Below, one piece after another: positions 32,714-40,915 of a stretch of DNA of 64,000 nt (the first letter of the stretch is position 1; each line of letters opens with the position of its first letter). The notes beneath the pieces were generated by a model. That model did no database searches, was not told where the DNA came from, and saw only the letters and a program-made list of their open reading frames with translations. This DNA is from Loktanella gaetbuli (GTDB lineage Bacteria > Pseudomonadota > Alphaproteobacteria > Rhodobacterales > Rhodobacteraceae): contig NZ_JAJATZ010000003.1 of the NCBI RefSeq assembly GCF_020531945.1, forward strand, positions 1 through 64,000, written 5' to 3'. The translations under genes were made by a program, and so were the position numbers.

Positions 32714-33688
32714 CTAGCCGACCCGCAACACGATCTTGCCGATGTGATCGCCCGCTTCCATCCGGGCATGCGCCGCGTGCGCGTCGGCCAGGGCAAATTC
32801 CTCATCCATCACGGGACCGATCCGGCCTGCCGCCAGCAGCGGCCAGACCCGTTCGCGCAGGTCGCTGGCAATCCGTGCCTTGGCCAGATCGCTTTGCGGG
32901 CGCAGGGTGCTGCCCGTCAGGGTCAATCGACGGGTCATCATCTGCACGAAATTCACATCGGCCTTTGCCCCACCCAAGAAGGCGATCTGCACAAGACGCC
33001 CATCATCGGCCAGCGCAGCAATGTTGCGCTGAATATAAGAGCCGCCCACCATGTCCAGAATGACATCGGCCCCGCCGTGCTGTCGCACGATCTTGACGAA
33101 ATCCTCATCGCGATAATTGATCAGAACCTCTGCCCCTAGGTCACGGCAGGCGTCCAGCTTGGCCGTGGTGCTGGCCGTCGTGAATACCCGCGCCCCGAAC
33201 GCATGGGCCAATTGAATGGCCGTGGTTCCGATACCCGATGATCCGCCGTGTACCAACAGCCGTTCACCGGCCCGCAGCCCACCGCGCATGAACACGTTGG
33301 ACCACACGGTAAAGAAAGTTTCGGGCAAACAAGCTGCCTGTTTCAGGCTCAGCCCCTTTGGGACGGGCAGGCAATGCGCCGCTGGGGTTGCTGCGTATTC
33401 CGCATAGCCCCCGCCGGGCAACAGCGCGCAGACTGCGTCGCCAACCGACAGCTCGGTCACGTCGGGCCCGACGCTGTAGACCTCGCCTGCGCATTCCAGA
33501 CCCGGCAGGTCGGATGCCCCGGGCGGCGGATCATAGGCACCGGCACGTTGCAGGGCGTCGGGGCGATTCACACCTGCATAGGCCACCTTGATCACCACCT
33601 GCCCTGCCCCGGCCACCGGCATGGGGCGGTCGGTCAGGGTCAGAACCTCCGGGCCACCGGGTTTGGCGATTTCAACGGCCTGCATCAT
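32714..33688 (-). CDS. NAD(P)H-quinone oxidoreductase, PIG3 family
   Basis: A 324-residue zinc-independent medium-chain dehydrogenase. The cofactor-binding site is VHGGSSGIGTTAIQLAHAFG, and the front contains GVNRPDALQRAGAYDPPPG and LECAGEVYSVG. The C-terminal STLRPQSDLAKARI is typical of the PIG3/TP53I3 subgroup, which reduces quinones with NADPH. It overlaps coq9 by 4 bases (ATGA), suggesting a link with ubiquinone metabolism. The ATG at 33688 is used; a second ATG follows immediately. Confidence 0.88.
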   Translation of the reverse strand: MMQAVEIAKPGGPEVLTLTDRPMPVAGAGQVVIKVAYAGVNRPDALQRAGAYDPPPGASDLPGLECAGEVYSVGPDVTELSVGDAVCALLPGGGYAEYAATPAAHCLPVPKGLSLKQAACLPETFFTVWSNVFMRGGLRAGERLLVHGGSSGIGTTAIQLAHAFGARVFTTASTTAKLDACRDLGAEVLINYRDEDFVKIVRQHGGADVILDMVGGSYIQRNIAALADDGRLVQIAFLGGAKADVNFVQMMTRRLTLTGSTLRPQSDLAKARIASDLRERVWPLLAAGRIGPVMDEEFALADAHAAHARMEAGDHIGKIVLRVG

Positions 33689-34383
33689 CGTGGTCCGGCC
33701 TTGCGCCACATGCCCGGCACCTTGAAATCCTGACGCGCTGCTGGTGCACGGACCATTCCGGCCAGCCGGCCCAGCGGACCGGTCAGCGGTTTCAGCAAAG
33801 GATTCGCATTCACCTTGGCCTTCAGCTTTTCGATCTGCATGACCTCGTCGATGCGGCGGTCGATGAAATCATCCGTTGCCGTATGATCCACCGACTGATC
33901 GCCCAGCCAGTACAGCACGACAGACGCCCAGACCCCCGACAGCGTGGCGCGTTTCGTGTACCAGTTCACGTCGTCGGATGTATCTCCCAGCGCGGTCCAT
34001 ATCGCATCGGCCGTGCCCCACATCAGTTTGGCACCTTCGGGGGCGAGATGCGGCAACGCAAACAGCGTCGTGCCGCGGCGCACCGCCTCCTTGTCTTCGG
34101 TCACGTCAAGGCGGATGCGCAATGCGCGGGCGACCCGGTCGCGAAACCGCAGATCTGCCAGGTCAGCCTCGGCCAGCGCCTCTTTCATCTTGCGATCGCC
34201 CTCGACGTGAAACAGCACGGCAAGGTCGGTCGCACCGCGCGGACACAGCGACCGGGCCCGGTCCGGCGTCACGTCAGACGCCGCGATCGCGGCCTTGAAC
34301 GCATCTTCGGACCAACCATCAAAGGCGACATGCGGCAGTATCGCGTCAAGTAGTGCGCGCTTGGCGGGATCGGTATACATCAT
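33685..34383 (-). CDS. COQ9 family ubiquinone biosynthesis protein
   Basis: A 232-residue protein that matches the COQ9 family, with ILPHVAFDGWSEDAFKAA at the start and the TKRATLSGVWASVVLYWLGD segment in the middle. Human COQ9 binds lipids and delivers intermediates to COQ7. The overall fold resembles TetR regulators without a DNA-binding helix. It is upstream of and coupled to the quinone oxidoreductase gene. A GGAGA site precedes two tandem ATG codons (34383 and 34380). Confidence 0.88.
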   Translation of the reverse strand: MMYTDPAKRALLDAILPHVAFDGWSEDAFKAAIAASDVTPDRARSLCPRGATDLAVLFHVEGDRKMKEALAEADLADLRFRDRVARALRIRLDVTEDKEAVRRGTTLFALPHLAPEGAKLMWGTADAIWTALGDTSDDVNWYTKRATLSGVWASVVLYWLGDQSVDHTATDDFIDRRIDEVMQIEKLKAKVNANPLLKPLTGPLGRLAGMVRAPAARQDFKVPGMWRKAGPR

Positions 34384-34408
34384 TGGTTCTCCTTGCCTGT
34401 CAGCAGAC

Positions 34409-34437
34409 TAGACAAGTTAGTGCAGCGCGGCTATAGG
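34409..34437 (+). promoter_or_regulatory. Candidate sigma70-type promoter of rpsU
   Basis: TAGACA (34409-34414) and TATAGG (34432-34437) are separated by exactly 17 bases. The predicted start near 34444 gives a leader of about 45 bases before the rpsU ATG. This is a good match to the housekeeping consensus, in keeping with a highly expressed ribosomal gene. Confidence 0.55.
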
Positions 34438-34488
34438 ACCAACTCCTGCAATTTTTGCAAATCTGACTAGAAAGGTGGTGAAAACCAC

Positions 34489-34695
34489 ATGCAGGTTAGT
34501 GTTCGTGATAACAACGTCGATCAGGCGCTCCGTGCTCTGAAGAAAAAACTTCAGCGTGAAGGTGTGTTTCGTGAAATGAAGCTCAAGCAGCATTTCGAGA
34601 AGCCCTCCGTCAAGAAGGCACGCGAGAAGGCCGAAGCGATCCGCCGTCAGCGCAAGCTGGCACGGAAAAAGGCCCAGCGCGAAGGTTTGCTGTAA
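34489..34695 (+). CDS. rpsU: 30S ribosomal protein S21
   Basis: A 68-residue basic protein identical in pattern to alphaproteobacterial S21 (QVSVRDNNVDQALRALKKKL, then KPSVKKAREKAEAIRRQRK). S21 helps initiate translation on the 30S subunit. A strong SD (AAGGTGGTG) precedes the ATG. It has its own promoter and terminator, so it is a single-gene unit between the divergent coq9 pair and the Crp/Fnr gene. Confidence 0.97.
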   Translation: MQVSVRDNNVDQALRALKKKLQREGVFREMKLKQHFEKPSVKKAREKAEAIRRQRKLARKKAQREGLL

Positions 34696-34725
34696 GGCAT
34701 CCCCTTTTTCGACTGAACGCACTGA

Positions 34726-34755
34726 CCTCCGCCCGGCAACGGGCGGGGGTTTTTT
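34726..34755 (+). terminator. Intrinsic terminator of rpsU
   Basis: CCTCCGCCCG and CGGGCGGGGG (34726-34749) form a GC-rich stem closed by a GCAA-type tetraloop, followed by six T residues (34750-34755). It starts about 30 bases after the rpsU stop codon. Confidence 0.9.
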
Positions 34756-34841
34756 CATGGACAAGTCCCACCGCGTCCTCACAATACGAATGACAGCCCG
34801 GCCCGCCCTGACAAATGGACCGGTGCCCGAGGAGACGGATC

Positions 34842-35570
34842 ATGGCAACACTTTGCGAAAACTGCCCCCTGCGCAAACAGCCGCTGTTCGTCGGCATGTC
34901 CGAAAGCGACGTGCAGACGATGCAGAAATTCAAGGTGGGCGAATTGAGCGTCGACCCCGGCACACCACTGCTGATCGAAGGCTCGAACAGTCCGCAACTG
35001 TTCACGGCGCTGCGCGGCATGGCGATCCGGTACAAGACGACCGCAGACGGGCGACGACAGGTCGTGAATTTTGTTTTTCCGGGGGATTTCATCGGCCTTC
35101 AATCCGGGCTCATGAATGAAATGTCCCATTCGGTCGAGGCCCGGTCGAAAATGACATTGTGCGTTTTCAATCGATCAGAGCTGTTCAGTTTTTTCAAATC
35201 CCACCCCGAACGCGCCTTTGACATCACGTGGCTGGCCGCCGTCGAGGAACATTTCTTGGGCGAAGCCCTGACGACGGTCGGGCAGCGGACGGCGAAACAA
35301 TCACTGGCATGGGCGCTGCTGCGGATTTTCGAACGTGGCCGGATGATCGGGCTGGTGCGCAACCGCGCCATGGATCTGCCGTTCAGGCAACAGGATATTG
35401 CCGATGCACTGGGGCTGTCGCTGGTTCACACCAACAAGACCCTCGGCCATCTGCGCGAGAGTCAGTTGGTGAACTGGTCCGATGGTCAGCTGACAATCAA
35501 CGACACGGAAAAACTGGCGGCTGTCGCCGGTGTGGAAACCGATCTGGTGCCGCGCCGTCCGCTGATGTGA
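34842..35570 (+). CDS. Crp/Fnr family transcriptional regulator
   Basis: A 242-residue regulator with an N-terminal cyclic-nucleotide-like sensor barrel and a C-terminal helix-turn-helix (FRQQDIADALGLSLVHTNKTLGHL). The N-terminus has two cysteines in ATLCENCPLRKQPLF, and a third lies near residue 106 (TLCVFN). True FNR proteins need four cluster cysteines, so an oxygen-sensing cluster is possible but not supported by the pattern. The ATG at 34842 follows GAGGAGACGG; an earlier ATG at 34815 is less likely. It abuts the convergent topoisomerase IB gene. Confidence 0.88.
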   Translation: MATLCENCPLRKQPLFVGMSESDVQTMQKFKVGELSVDPGTPLLIEGSNSPQLFTALRGMAIRYKTTADGRRQVVNFVFPGDFIGLQSGLMNEMSHSVEARSKMTLCVFNRSELFSFFKSHPERAFDITWLAAVEEHFLGEALTTVGQRTAKQSLAWALLRIFERGRMIGLVRNRAMDLPFRQQDIADALGLSLVHTNKTLGHLRESQLVNWSDGQLTINDTEKLAAVAGVETDLVPRRPLM

Positions 35571-36578
35571 TCATCCGGTGCGCAGATATGCCGCCAATGC
35601 GGCCTCGCCCGCACGCAAGCCGTCGACCGAAGGGACATCGTCCAAACGCGCAAACAGTTTCAGCCGCGCCTCGGGCGTCATTTCGGTCAACGCAATCACG
35701 GCAGGATGAATGTAGCTGTTGCGCGCCACGGTCGCCGTATTGTGCAATCGCGCGCCCGCAGCCTCGCTCAGAGCCTTGATCGTGACAGTGTCGTTACCCT
35801 GTGCGGCGCAAAACGCAGCATGGGTCCCGTTCCAGGTCCGCAGAGTCTTGGAAGTCACGTCCTCACCGCAGATGTCGCGCAGCAATGCATTGATATGCTC
35901 TGATCGGATGGCATGGGCGGTGCCACTGTCGTCCAGATAGCTGATCACCGTCGCCCCCGGCAGATCCTGACAATCCTCAAGGACTGCGGCCAGGCGGGGT
36001 GCATACAGATCCTTTTCGACCTGCTTGCCACCTTTGGCGGCATAATCCAGCCTCAGATGGCCATCCTCTACCGCAAGGTGTTCCGGCAATAGCGTCGTTG
36101 CCCCGTAGCTGCCGTTTTCGGATGAATAGGTGCTGTGTCCGACCCGCATCGATGCGCGATCAATCAGCGCCAGCGTGGCGGCAAGGGCCGTTTCGAAATC
36201 ACCGACATCACCGCGCAATCGCGTTTCGATCCACCGCCGCAATGCAGGAAGCCTGTCTGCCAGTTCATTCAGGCAGTCGAATTTCAGGCGCGCATGCAAT
36301 TCTGTCCATTCGGCATGATAGCGATATTGCTTGCGGTCTTTTTCGTCAAACCCTGTCGCCTGAAGATGCCCAAGGTCGAGCGGACAGATCCAGACATCAT
36401 CATACGCAGGCGGAATGCCCAAAGCACCGATCCGGGCGCGCTCTGCCTGGTCATCAATGCGGGTCCCGTCAGGTGCAAGATAGCTGAATCCACGTCCCGC
36501 GCGCCTGCGACGAATGCCCGGTTCACTGTCAGGATAATAGATCAGGTCTGTCTGACCTTGCAGGTCCGCGAATGACAT
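35571..36578 (-). CDS. DNA topoisomerase IB
   Basis: A 335-residue poxvirus-like type IB topoisomerase that relaxes supercoils through a 3'-phosphotyrosine. The N-terminal domain has RRRRAGRGFSYLAPDG and IPPAYDDVWICP; the catalytic pentad includes Arg in ASMRVGHSTY, Lys in AKGGKQVEKDL, the His/Arg region RTWNGTHAAF and the nucleophilic Tyr in VARNSYIHPAV. Length is normal. The start codon overlaps the DUF2945 stop by 1 base, so both are co-transcribed. Bacterial topoisomerase IB genes are often members of the alphaproteobacterial general stress regulon. Confidence 0.93.
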   Translation of the reverse strand: MSFADLQGQTDLIYYPDSEPGIRRRRAGRGFSYLAPDGTRIDDQAERARIGALGIPPAYDDVWICPLDLGHLQATGFDEKDRKQYRYHAEWTELHARLKFDCLNELADRLPALRRWIETRLRGDVGDFETALAATLALIDRASMRVGHSTYSSENGSYGATTLLPEHLAVEDGHLRLDYAAKGGKQVEKDLYAPRLAAVLEDCQDLPGATVISYLDDSGTAHAIRSEHINALLRDICGEDVTSKTLRTWNGTHAAFCAAQGNDTVTIKALSEAAGARLHNTATVARNSYIHPAVIALTEMTPEARLKLFARLDDVPSVDGLRAGEAALAAYLRTG

Positions 36579-36793
36579 CAGGCGCGCTCTACCTCTGTGA
36601 CGGACTTGAAGACGGCGCTGCCGTCCTCCTGCTCGATGTAGAATGATGGTTCATCCTCGCTGGCGTCGCGAGTCACCTCTGCACCGTCGATCTTGAGAGT
36701 TCTTTTTTGTGTGTAAACCTTGGTCACAGTGCCGGTACCGGTGCCATTGCCCCAGTTCCACTGCACTTTGTCGCCTTCGGTAATATTTGACAT
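36578..36793 (-). CDS. DUF2945 (HVA1-like, Tudor-type) protein
   Basis: A 71-residue small protein that matches DUF2945: GDKVQWNWGNGTGTGTVTKVYT, ending with PSFYIEQEDGSAVFKSVTEVERA. The fold is a small SH3/Tudor-like barrel; function unknown. The ATG at 36793 was chosen because AGGAG lies 9 bases upstream; an ATG two codons earlier is too close to it. It leads a two-gene unit with topoisomerase IB and has a candidate EcfG promoter and a leader hairpin upstream. Confidence 0.85.
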   Translation of the reverse strand: MSNITEGDKVQWNWGNGTGTGTVTKVYTQKRTLKIDGAEVTRDASEDEPSFYIEQEDGSAVFKSVTEVERA

Positions 36794-36823
36794 GGTCATG
36801 TTCTCCTGTGGTCACCGCCCAAA

Positions 36824-36850
36824 GATCCGGAACCACATGGGTTCCGGATC
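36824..36850 (-). repeat. Perfect 11-bp inverted repeat in the DUF2945 leader
   Basis: GATCCGGAACC (36824-36834) and GGTTCCGGATC (36840-36850) form a perfect palindrome with a 5-base loop, 31 bases before the DUF2945 start codon. As RNA it would be a stable hairpin upstream of the SD. Only three U residues follow the stem, so it is not a typical terminator. It could be a dimeric operator, a stabilising leader hairpin or a protein-binding site. Confidence 0.7.
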
Positions 36851-36965
36851 AGTCGACGAAACGTCGGAGGGAGGAATGCAACAGCCGAACCGGCAATAAT
36901 CGGGGAGGAGAACCCGGACCGGCCGCATATTATCAAGTCAGGGGACACTGCCTTGATATGACATG

Positions 36966-36990
36966 AACACCAGACCCCACGCTTGGTTCC
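36966..36990 (-). promoter_or_regulatory. Candidate EcfG promoter of DUF2945 and topoisomerase IB
   Basis: On the minus strand GGAAC (36986-36990) is followed after 16 bases by TGTT (36966-36969). The predicted start near 36959 leaves a leader of roughly 165 bases that includes the 11-bp palindrome. It sits 44 bases from another EcfG-like promoter that reads the other way into mscS. The 273-base gap has no convincing gene; a second inverted repeat, TATCAAG/CTTGATA, spans 36931-36958. Confidence 0.5.
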
Positions 36991-37033
36991 CAAAAAATGT
37001 CAGGTTTTTTCCGCGGGCTGGATTTGAAGGATC

Positions 37034-37059
37034 GGAACCGGGCAGGGTCAGGGCGCGTT
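37034..37059 (+). promoter_or_regulatory. Candidate EcfG promoter of mscS
   Basis: GGAAC (37034-37038) is followed after 17 bases by CGTT (37056-37059), an exact match to the alphaproteobacterial general stress consensus. The ATG of mscS is at 37067, only 7 bases after the -10 box, which is about where transcription would begin. The transcript would be leaderless or nearly so. Confidence 0.6.
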
Positions 37060-37066
37060 GGCAGTC

Positions 37067-37963
37067 ATGAATAACATCGACGTGACTGAAACGCTCTTTG
37101 CCACCTTGAGCAATTACATCAACGGTCTGATTGCGGCATTGCCCCGGATCGGACTTGCGCTGGCGCTGATCCTGCTGACGTGGTGCGCTGTCGCCATCGT
37201 TCGGATGCTGATCGGCAAGTTTGGCCGCAGACTGAATTTGCGCCAGAACCTCAAGGACGTGTTCGCGCTCGTTGCCTCTACGGCAATCTGGTTGATTGGC
37301 ATCCTGATTGCGCTTGCCGTCGTTTTTCCGTCCATCACCCCTGGCAAGGCACTGACGACACTGGGCCTTGGGTCCGTGGCGATCGGTTTCGCGTTCAAGG
37401 ATACGTTCGAAAACTTTCTTGCCGGCATCCTGATCCTGCTGCGAGAGCCTTTCAGTATCGGCGATTATATCGAGGTCGACGGGCATGAAGGCCGGATCGA
37501 GGACATCACGATTCGGGACAGTCGGGTACGTATGACCGATGGCCAGCTGATCGTCATGCCGAACCATACGCTGTTTTCGAACCCTGTGACCGTGCGCACC
37601 AACCGGGATCTGCGCCGGACGACGGTGATGTGCGGCGTGGCCTATGATGCTGACGTGGACGAGGCGCGCAGCGTCATCACGCGGGCGGTCAAAAACGTGG
37701 AAACCGTCCGGGACGACGTCAAGGATGTCCAGATTTTCGCGCAGGCCTTTGGTGCGTCATCCATTGATTTCGAAGTGACCTGGTGGACTGGATCGCGGCC
37801 AATCGACATTCGCACCAGCCGTGACCAGGTCGTCGGCGCAGTCAAACGTGCTCTGGACGATGCGGGCATCGAGATCCCGTTCACCTACCAGACGCTGACA
37901 TTCAACGAGCCCCTCCAGATTGAACAGATTGCGACAGCACAGCCCGAAAAGGCGCAGGGATAA
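37067..37963 (+). CDS. Small-conductance mechanosensitive channel, MscS family
   Basis: A 298-residue MscS channel that releases solutes on hypo-osmotic shock. Three helices occupy about residues 18-130; the third contains the pore motif ALTTLGLGSVAIGFAFKDTFENFLAGI. The cytoplasmic beta domain starts at FSIGDYIEVDGHEGRIEDI and includes MPNHTLFSNPV. Length is similar to E. coli MscS. The ATG at 37067 was chosen over a TTG at 37058. A consensus EcfG promoter lies directly upstream, in keeping with osmotic stress control. The DUF2254 gene follows with no gap. Confidence 0.92.
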   Translation: MNNIDVTETLFATLSNYINGLIAALPRIGLALALILLTWCAVAIVRMLIGKFGRRLNLRQNLKDVFALVASTAIWLIGILIALAVVFPSITPGKALTTLGLGSVAIGFAFKDTFENFLAGILILLREPFSIGDYIEVDGHEGRIEDITIRDSRVRMTDGQLIVMPNHTLFSNPVTVRTNRDLRRTTVMCGVAYDADVDEARSVITRAVKNVETVRDDVKDVQIFAQAFGASSIDFEVTWWTGSRPIDIRTSRDQVVGAVKRALDDAGIEIPFTYQTLTFNEPLQIEQIATAQPEKAQG

Positions 37964-39211
37964 ATGGCCGCCGTGCCAGGACGCGCCCTGGTCCGCAAGC
38001 TGCTGGATGATGTGCGCGCCAGCTACTGGGCTGTGCCATCAGGTTTCGTCATCGCGGCACTGATCCTGGCATTCGGCATGGAATGGATCGACCGCAACGC
38101 ACAAGATCTGCCATTCGCGCTACCCGATGCATGGATTGACACGCAGGGCGACGGTGCCCGCCAGACCCTTGCCACCATGGCGACCGCGATCATCGGTGTG
38201 GCCGGGGTCATGTTTTCGATGACACTGGTCGCCGTCAGTTTCGCTGCTGATACCTTTGGGCCGCGATTGATCGGAAATTTCATGCGGGATCGCGGGACAC
38301 AGATCAGTTTCGGTCTGCTGTTGGGCGTCTTTACCTACAACATGTTCATCCTGCGCGCGATAAAAGGGCCGATAGACGGCCAGGCACCGTTTGTTGCGCA
38401 ATATGCCATGGTGGTTGCAATGGTGCTGATGGTGATCGCCATTTTTACGATGATCTACTACGTCCACCATGTCCCCGAGACGATCAACGTATCGAACATC
38501 GCCTCTGATCTGGGGCATCGTTTCGGCCGCGACATTCGCCGGCTGATCGAGACCCGCCCGACAATCGAGGTCGAACAGATTTCACCGCGCACCGACCAGA
38601 TCACGACTGATTTGCACTTGAAAACAGCCGGTTACATCCAACAGATGGACGTGGCCGCACTGAACGAACAGGCGCAGAGCCATGACTGGCTGATCGACGT
38701 GATGCACGCCCCCGGGACCTTTATCAGCCCCCATGTGTCGGTGGCGTCGGTGAAATCGTCAAAGGCGCTGACGGACTCACAACTCCAGGGGCTGCGCGAC
38801 GCCTTTGCGACGGGAAACGCCCGCACCGAAGATCAGGCGACGCCATTTATCGGCGATCAGCTGTGCGAGATGATTGCGCGCGCGCTGTCGCCGGGGTTCA
38901 ATGATCCGTTCACCGCGATGAACTGCCTGAACTGGCTGCATGCAGGACTGATGGACGGGCTGCTGTACAAGGGCGGACTACATCCAATCACGCCACAGCG
39001 GGTCGCGATCCATCATACCGATTTCGGCGACCTTCTGGGGCCGTTCGAACGCGCGGCCCCCTATACGGTCACGGACCGCATGGCGCGATTGCGGCACCGC
39101 GAACTTGCCCAGTCATTGATCGCACGGATGCCATCCGACCATGCCCAGCGACACGGGCTGGACCGGCTGGTCAGAACGCTCGACCAGCCGGAAGAGGATA
39201 TTACTGTCTAA
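37964..39211 (+). CDS. DUF2254 membrane protein
   Basis: A 415-residue predicted inner-membrane protein of the DUF2254 family. Four hydrophobic helices fill the first 170 residues (including VPSGFVIAALILAFGME and TMATAIIGVAGVMFSMTLVAVSFA), and a large soluble domain follows, with ALSPGFNDPFTAMNCLNWL as the most conserved part. Function is unknown. It begins right after the mscS stop codon, so both would share the same stress-type promoter. Its last 11 bases overlap the convergent ald gene. Confidence 0.85.
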   Translation: MAAVPGRALVRKLLDDVRASYWAVPSGFVIAALILAFGMEWIDRNAQDLPFALPDAWIDTQGDGARQTLATMATAIIGVAGVMFSMTLVAVSFAADTFGPRLIGNFMRDRGTQISFGLLLGVFTYNMFILRAIKGPIDGQAPFVAQYAMVVAMVLMVIAIFTMIYYVHHVPETINVSNIASDLGHRFGRDIRRLIETRPTIEVEQISPRTDQITTDLHLKTAGYIQQMDVAALNEQAQSHDWLIDVMHAPGTFISPHVSVASVKSSKALTDSQLQGLRDAFATGNARTEDQATPFIGDQLCEMIARALSPGFNDPFTAMNCLNWLHAGLMDGLLYKGGLHPITPQRVAIHHTDFGDLLGPFERAAPYTVTDRMARLRHRELAQSLIARMPSDHAQRHGLDRLVRTLDQPEEDITV

Positions 39212-40319
39212 GCGCATCCTGCGGGTCGATGGTGTCGATCCCCAATGCAGCGCCAACTGCGGCATAGGTGACCTGACCCGCGTGCACGTTCAGGCCCGCC
39301 AGCAGATGCGGATCGTCACTGCAGGCCTGCCGCCACCCCTTGTCCGCCAGCGCCAGCATGAACGGCATCGTGGCATTTCCCAGCGCGATGGTGCTGGTGC
39401 GGGCAACCGCGCCCGGCATGTTGGCGACGCAATAGTGCATGATCCCATCCACATCATAGATCGGGTCTTGATGTGTCGTTGCCCGCGATGTCTCAAAGCA
39501 GCCGCCCTGATCGATCGCCACGTCGACCAGAGCCGCCCCCGGCTTGAGATCAGCAAGCTGCGCACGACTGATCAGCTTGGGCGCAGCGGCGCCGGGAATG
39601 AGGACTGCACCGATAATCATGTCGGCCTGCATCGCCAGTTCGATCGTGTTGCCCGCGCTGGCAAACCCGGTTTTGAACACCCCGGCAAAGGTGTCATCCA
39701 GATAGCGCAGACGCGGTAAGGACCGGTCCAGGACCGTCACATCCGCACCCATGCCAGCGGCAATCCGCGCGGCCTGCGTTCCGACGACCCCGCCACCGAT
39801 GACGGCAACGCGCGCGGGTCCGACACCCGGCACACCACCCATCAGAACGCCCCGGCCACCGTTTGCCTTTTGCAGGGTCCAGGCACCGACTTGCGGGGCC
39901 AGCCGACCGGCGACTTCGGACATGGGGGCCAGCAGCGGCAAGCCGCCGTTGCGATCCGTGACGGTTTCATATGCGATGCAGGTCGCTCCCGACGCGATCA
40001 GGTCCTGCGTCTGTGCCGCATCAGGCGCAAGATGCAGGTAGGTGAACAGGATCTGCCCCTCGCGCAACATCTGGCGTTCGCCCGGCTGGGGTTCCTTTAC
40101 CTTTACGATCATATCCGCTGCGGCAAAGACGTCGGCCGCGTTTGCCGCGATCTGGGCACCTGCCGCGATGTAATCAGCGTCACTGAAACCCGCACCAACG
40201 CCTGCCTCTGTTTCGACGGTGACTGTATGACCGTGCAACACCGCCTCGTGCGCTGCATTCGGCGTCAGGCCGACGCGGAACTCTTGGGGTTTGATTTCTT
40301 TGGGGCAGCCGATGTGCAT
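39201..40319 (-). CDS. ald: Alanine dehydrogenase
   Basis: A 372-residue NAD-dependent L-alanine dehydrogenase, which converts alanine to pyruvate and ammonia. The start MHIGCPKEIKPQEFRVGLTP is standard; the catalytic Lys and His lie in IVKVKEPQPGE and FTYLHLAPD, and NAD binds at VAVIGGGVVGTQAARIAAGMGA. The ATG at 40319 gives the family start; 22 extra upstream codons are rejected. It is divergent from a linked Lrp-type regulator, the usual arrangement for aldR-controlled ald. Confidence 0.95.
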   Translation of the reverse strand: MHIGCPKEIKPQEFRVGLTPNAAHEAVLHGHTVTVETEAGVGAGFSDADYIAAGAQIAANAADVFAAADMIVKVKEPQPGERQMLREGQILFTYLHLAPDAAQTQDLIASGATCIAYETVTDRNGGLPLLAPMSEVAGRLAPQVGAWTLQKANGGRGVLMGGVPGVGPARVAVIGGGVVGTQAARIAAGMGADVTVLDRSLPRLRYLDDTFAGVFKTGFASAGNTIELAMQADMIIGAVLIPGAAAPKLISRAQLADLKPGAALVDVAIDQGGCFETSRATTHQDPIYDVDGIMHYCVANMPGAVARTSTIALGNATMPFMLALADKGWRQACSDDPHLLAGLNVHAGQVTYAAVGAALGIDTIDPQDALRQ

Positions 40320-40453
40320 GAGGGACTCCACTGTTTGCATTTGCCACACTGTCGCGCCGCGCTTGCGGAAATTTGTCGAATTCATTACCGCTGATAGCGA
40401 TCACATTTGTAAAATTGTGCGTCTTGACGCATTATTTCAGGACGTTTTTGCGC

Positions 40454-40915
40454 ATGACGGATTTGGACGCGACAGATCTTCGGCTGATGGCGGCATTGCA
40501 GCGCGATGGCCGCATGACGAATGCGGAACTGGCGGACAAGGTGCACCTGTCCGCTTCGGCCTGCCATCGCAGGGTGCAGCGTCTGGAAAAACTGGGGGTG
40601 ATCGGCGGATACGTCGCAATCGTGAATGCACGCAACATCGGCCTGTCGACCACGGTATTTGTCGAAATCACACTGTCCGGGCAGGCCGATGAACTGCTGG
40701 ACGCATTCGAACGGGCCGTGCGTCTGATCCCAGATGTGTTGGAATGCCATTTGATGGCAGGATCAGCGGACTATCTGCTGAAGGTGGTCGCGCGCGACAC
40801 CGAGGATTTCGCCCGCATCCACAGACAGCATCTGGCGCGCCTTCCCGGCGTCGCGCAGATGCAGTCAAGTTTCGCGTTGCGGACCGTCAGATCAACGACA
40901 GCCCTGCCGATCTGA
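40454..40915 (+). CDS. Lrp/AsnC family regulator, probable AldR
   Basis: A 153-residue Lrp/AsnC regulator. The helix-turn-helix is DLRLMAALQRDGRMTNAELADKVHLSASACHRRVQRLEK, split here only by description, and a C-terminal RAM/ACT domain binds amino acids. It is divergent from ald across 134 bases, which suggests that it regulates alanine dehydrogenase in response to alanine. The ATG at 40454 gives the standard length; an earlier in-frame start is within the ald promoter. Its stop codon touches that of phyR. Confidence 0.88.
   Translation: MTDLDATDLRLMAALQRDGRMTNAELADKVHLSASACHRRVQRLEKLGVIGGYVAIVNARNIGLSTTVFVEITLSGQADELLDAFERAVRLIPDVLECHLMAGSADYLLKVVARDTEDFARIHRQHLARLPGVAQMQSSFALRTVRSTTALPI

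Noticed and set aside
32705..32726. An 8-bp inverted repeat at the end of the quinone oxidoreductase gene, considered as a terminator
   Set aside because: It includes the stop codon of that gene, but no T run follows on either strand.
34842..35570. Assignment of the Crp/Fnr gene as an oxygen-sensing FnrL
   Set aside because: Only three cysteines are in suitable places and the spacing differs from the four-cysteine FNR pattern, so only the family name is justified.
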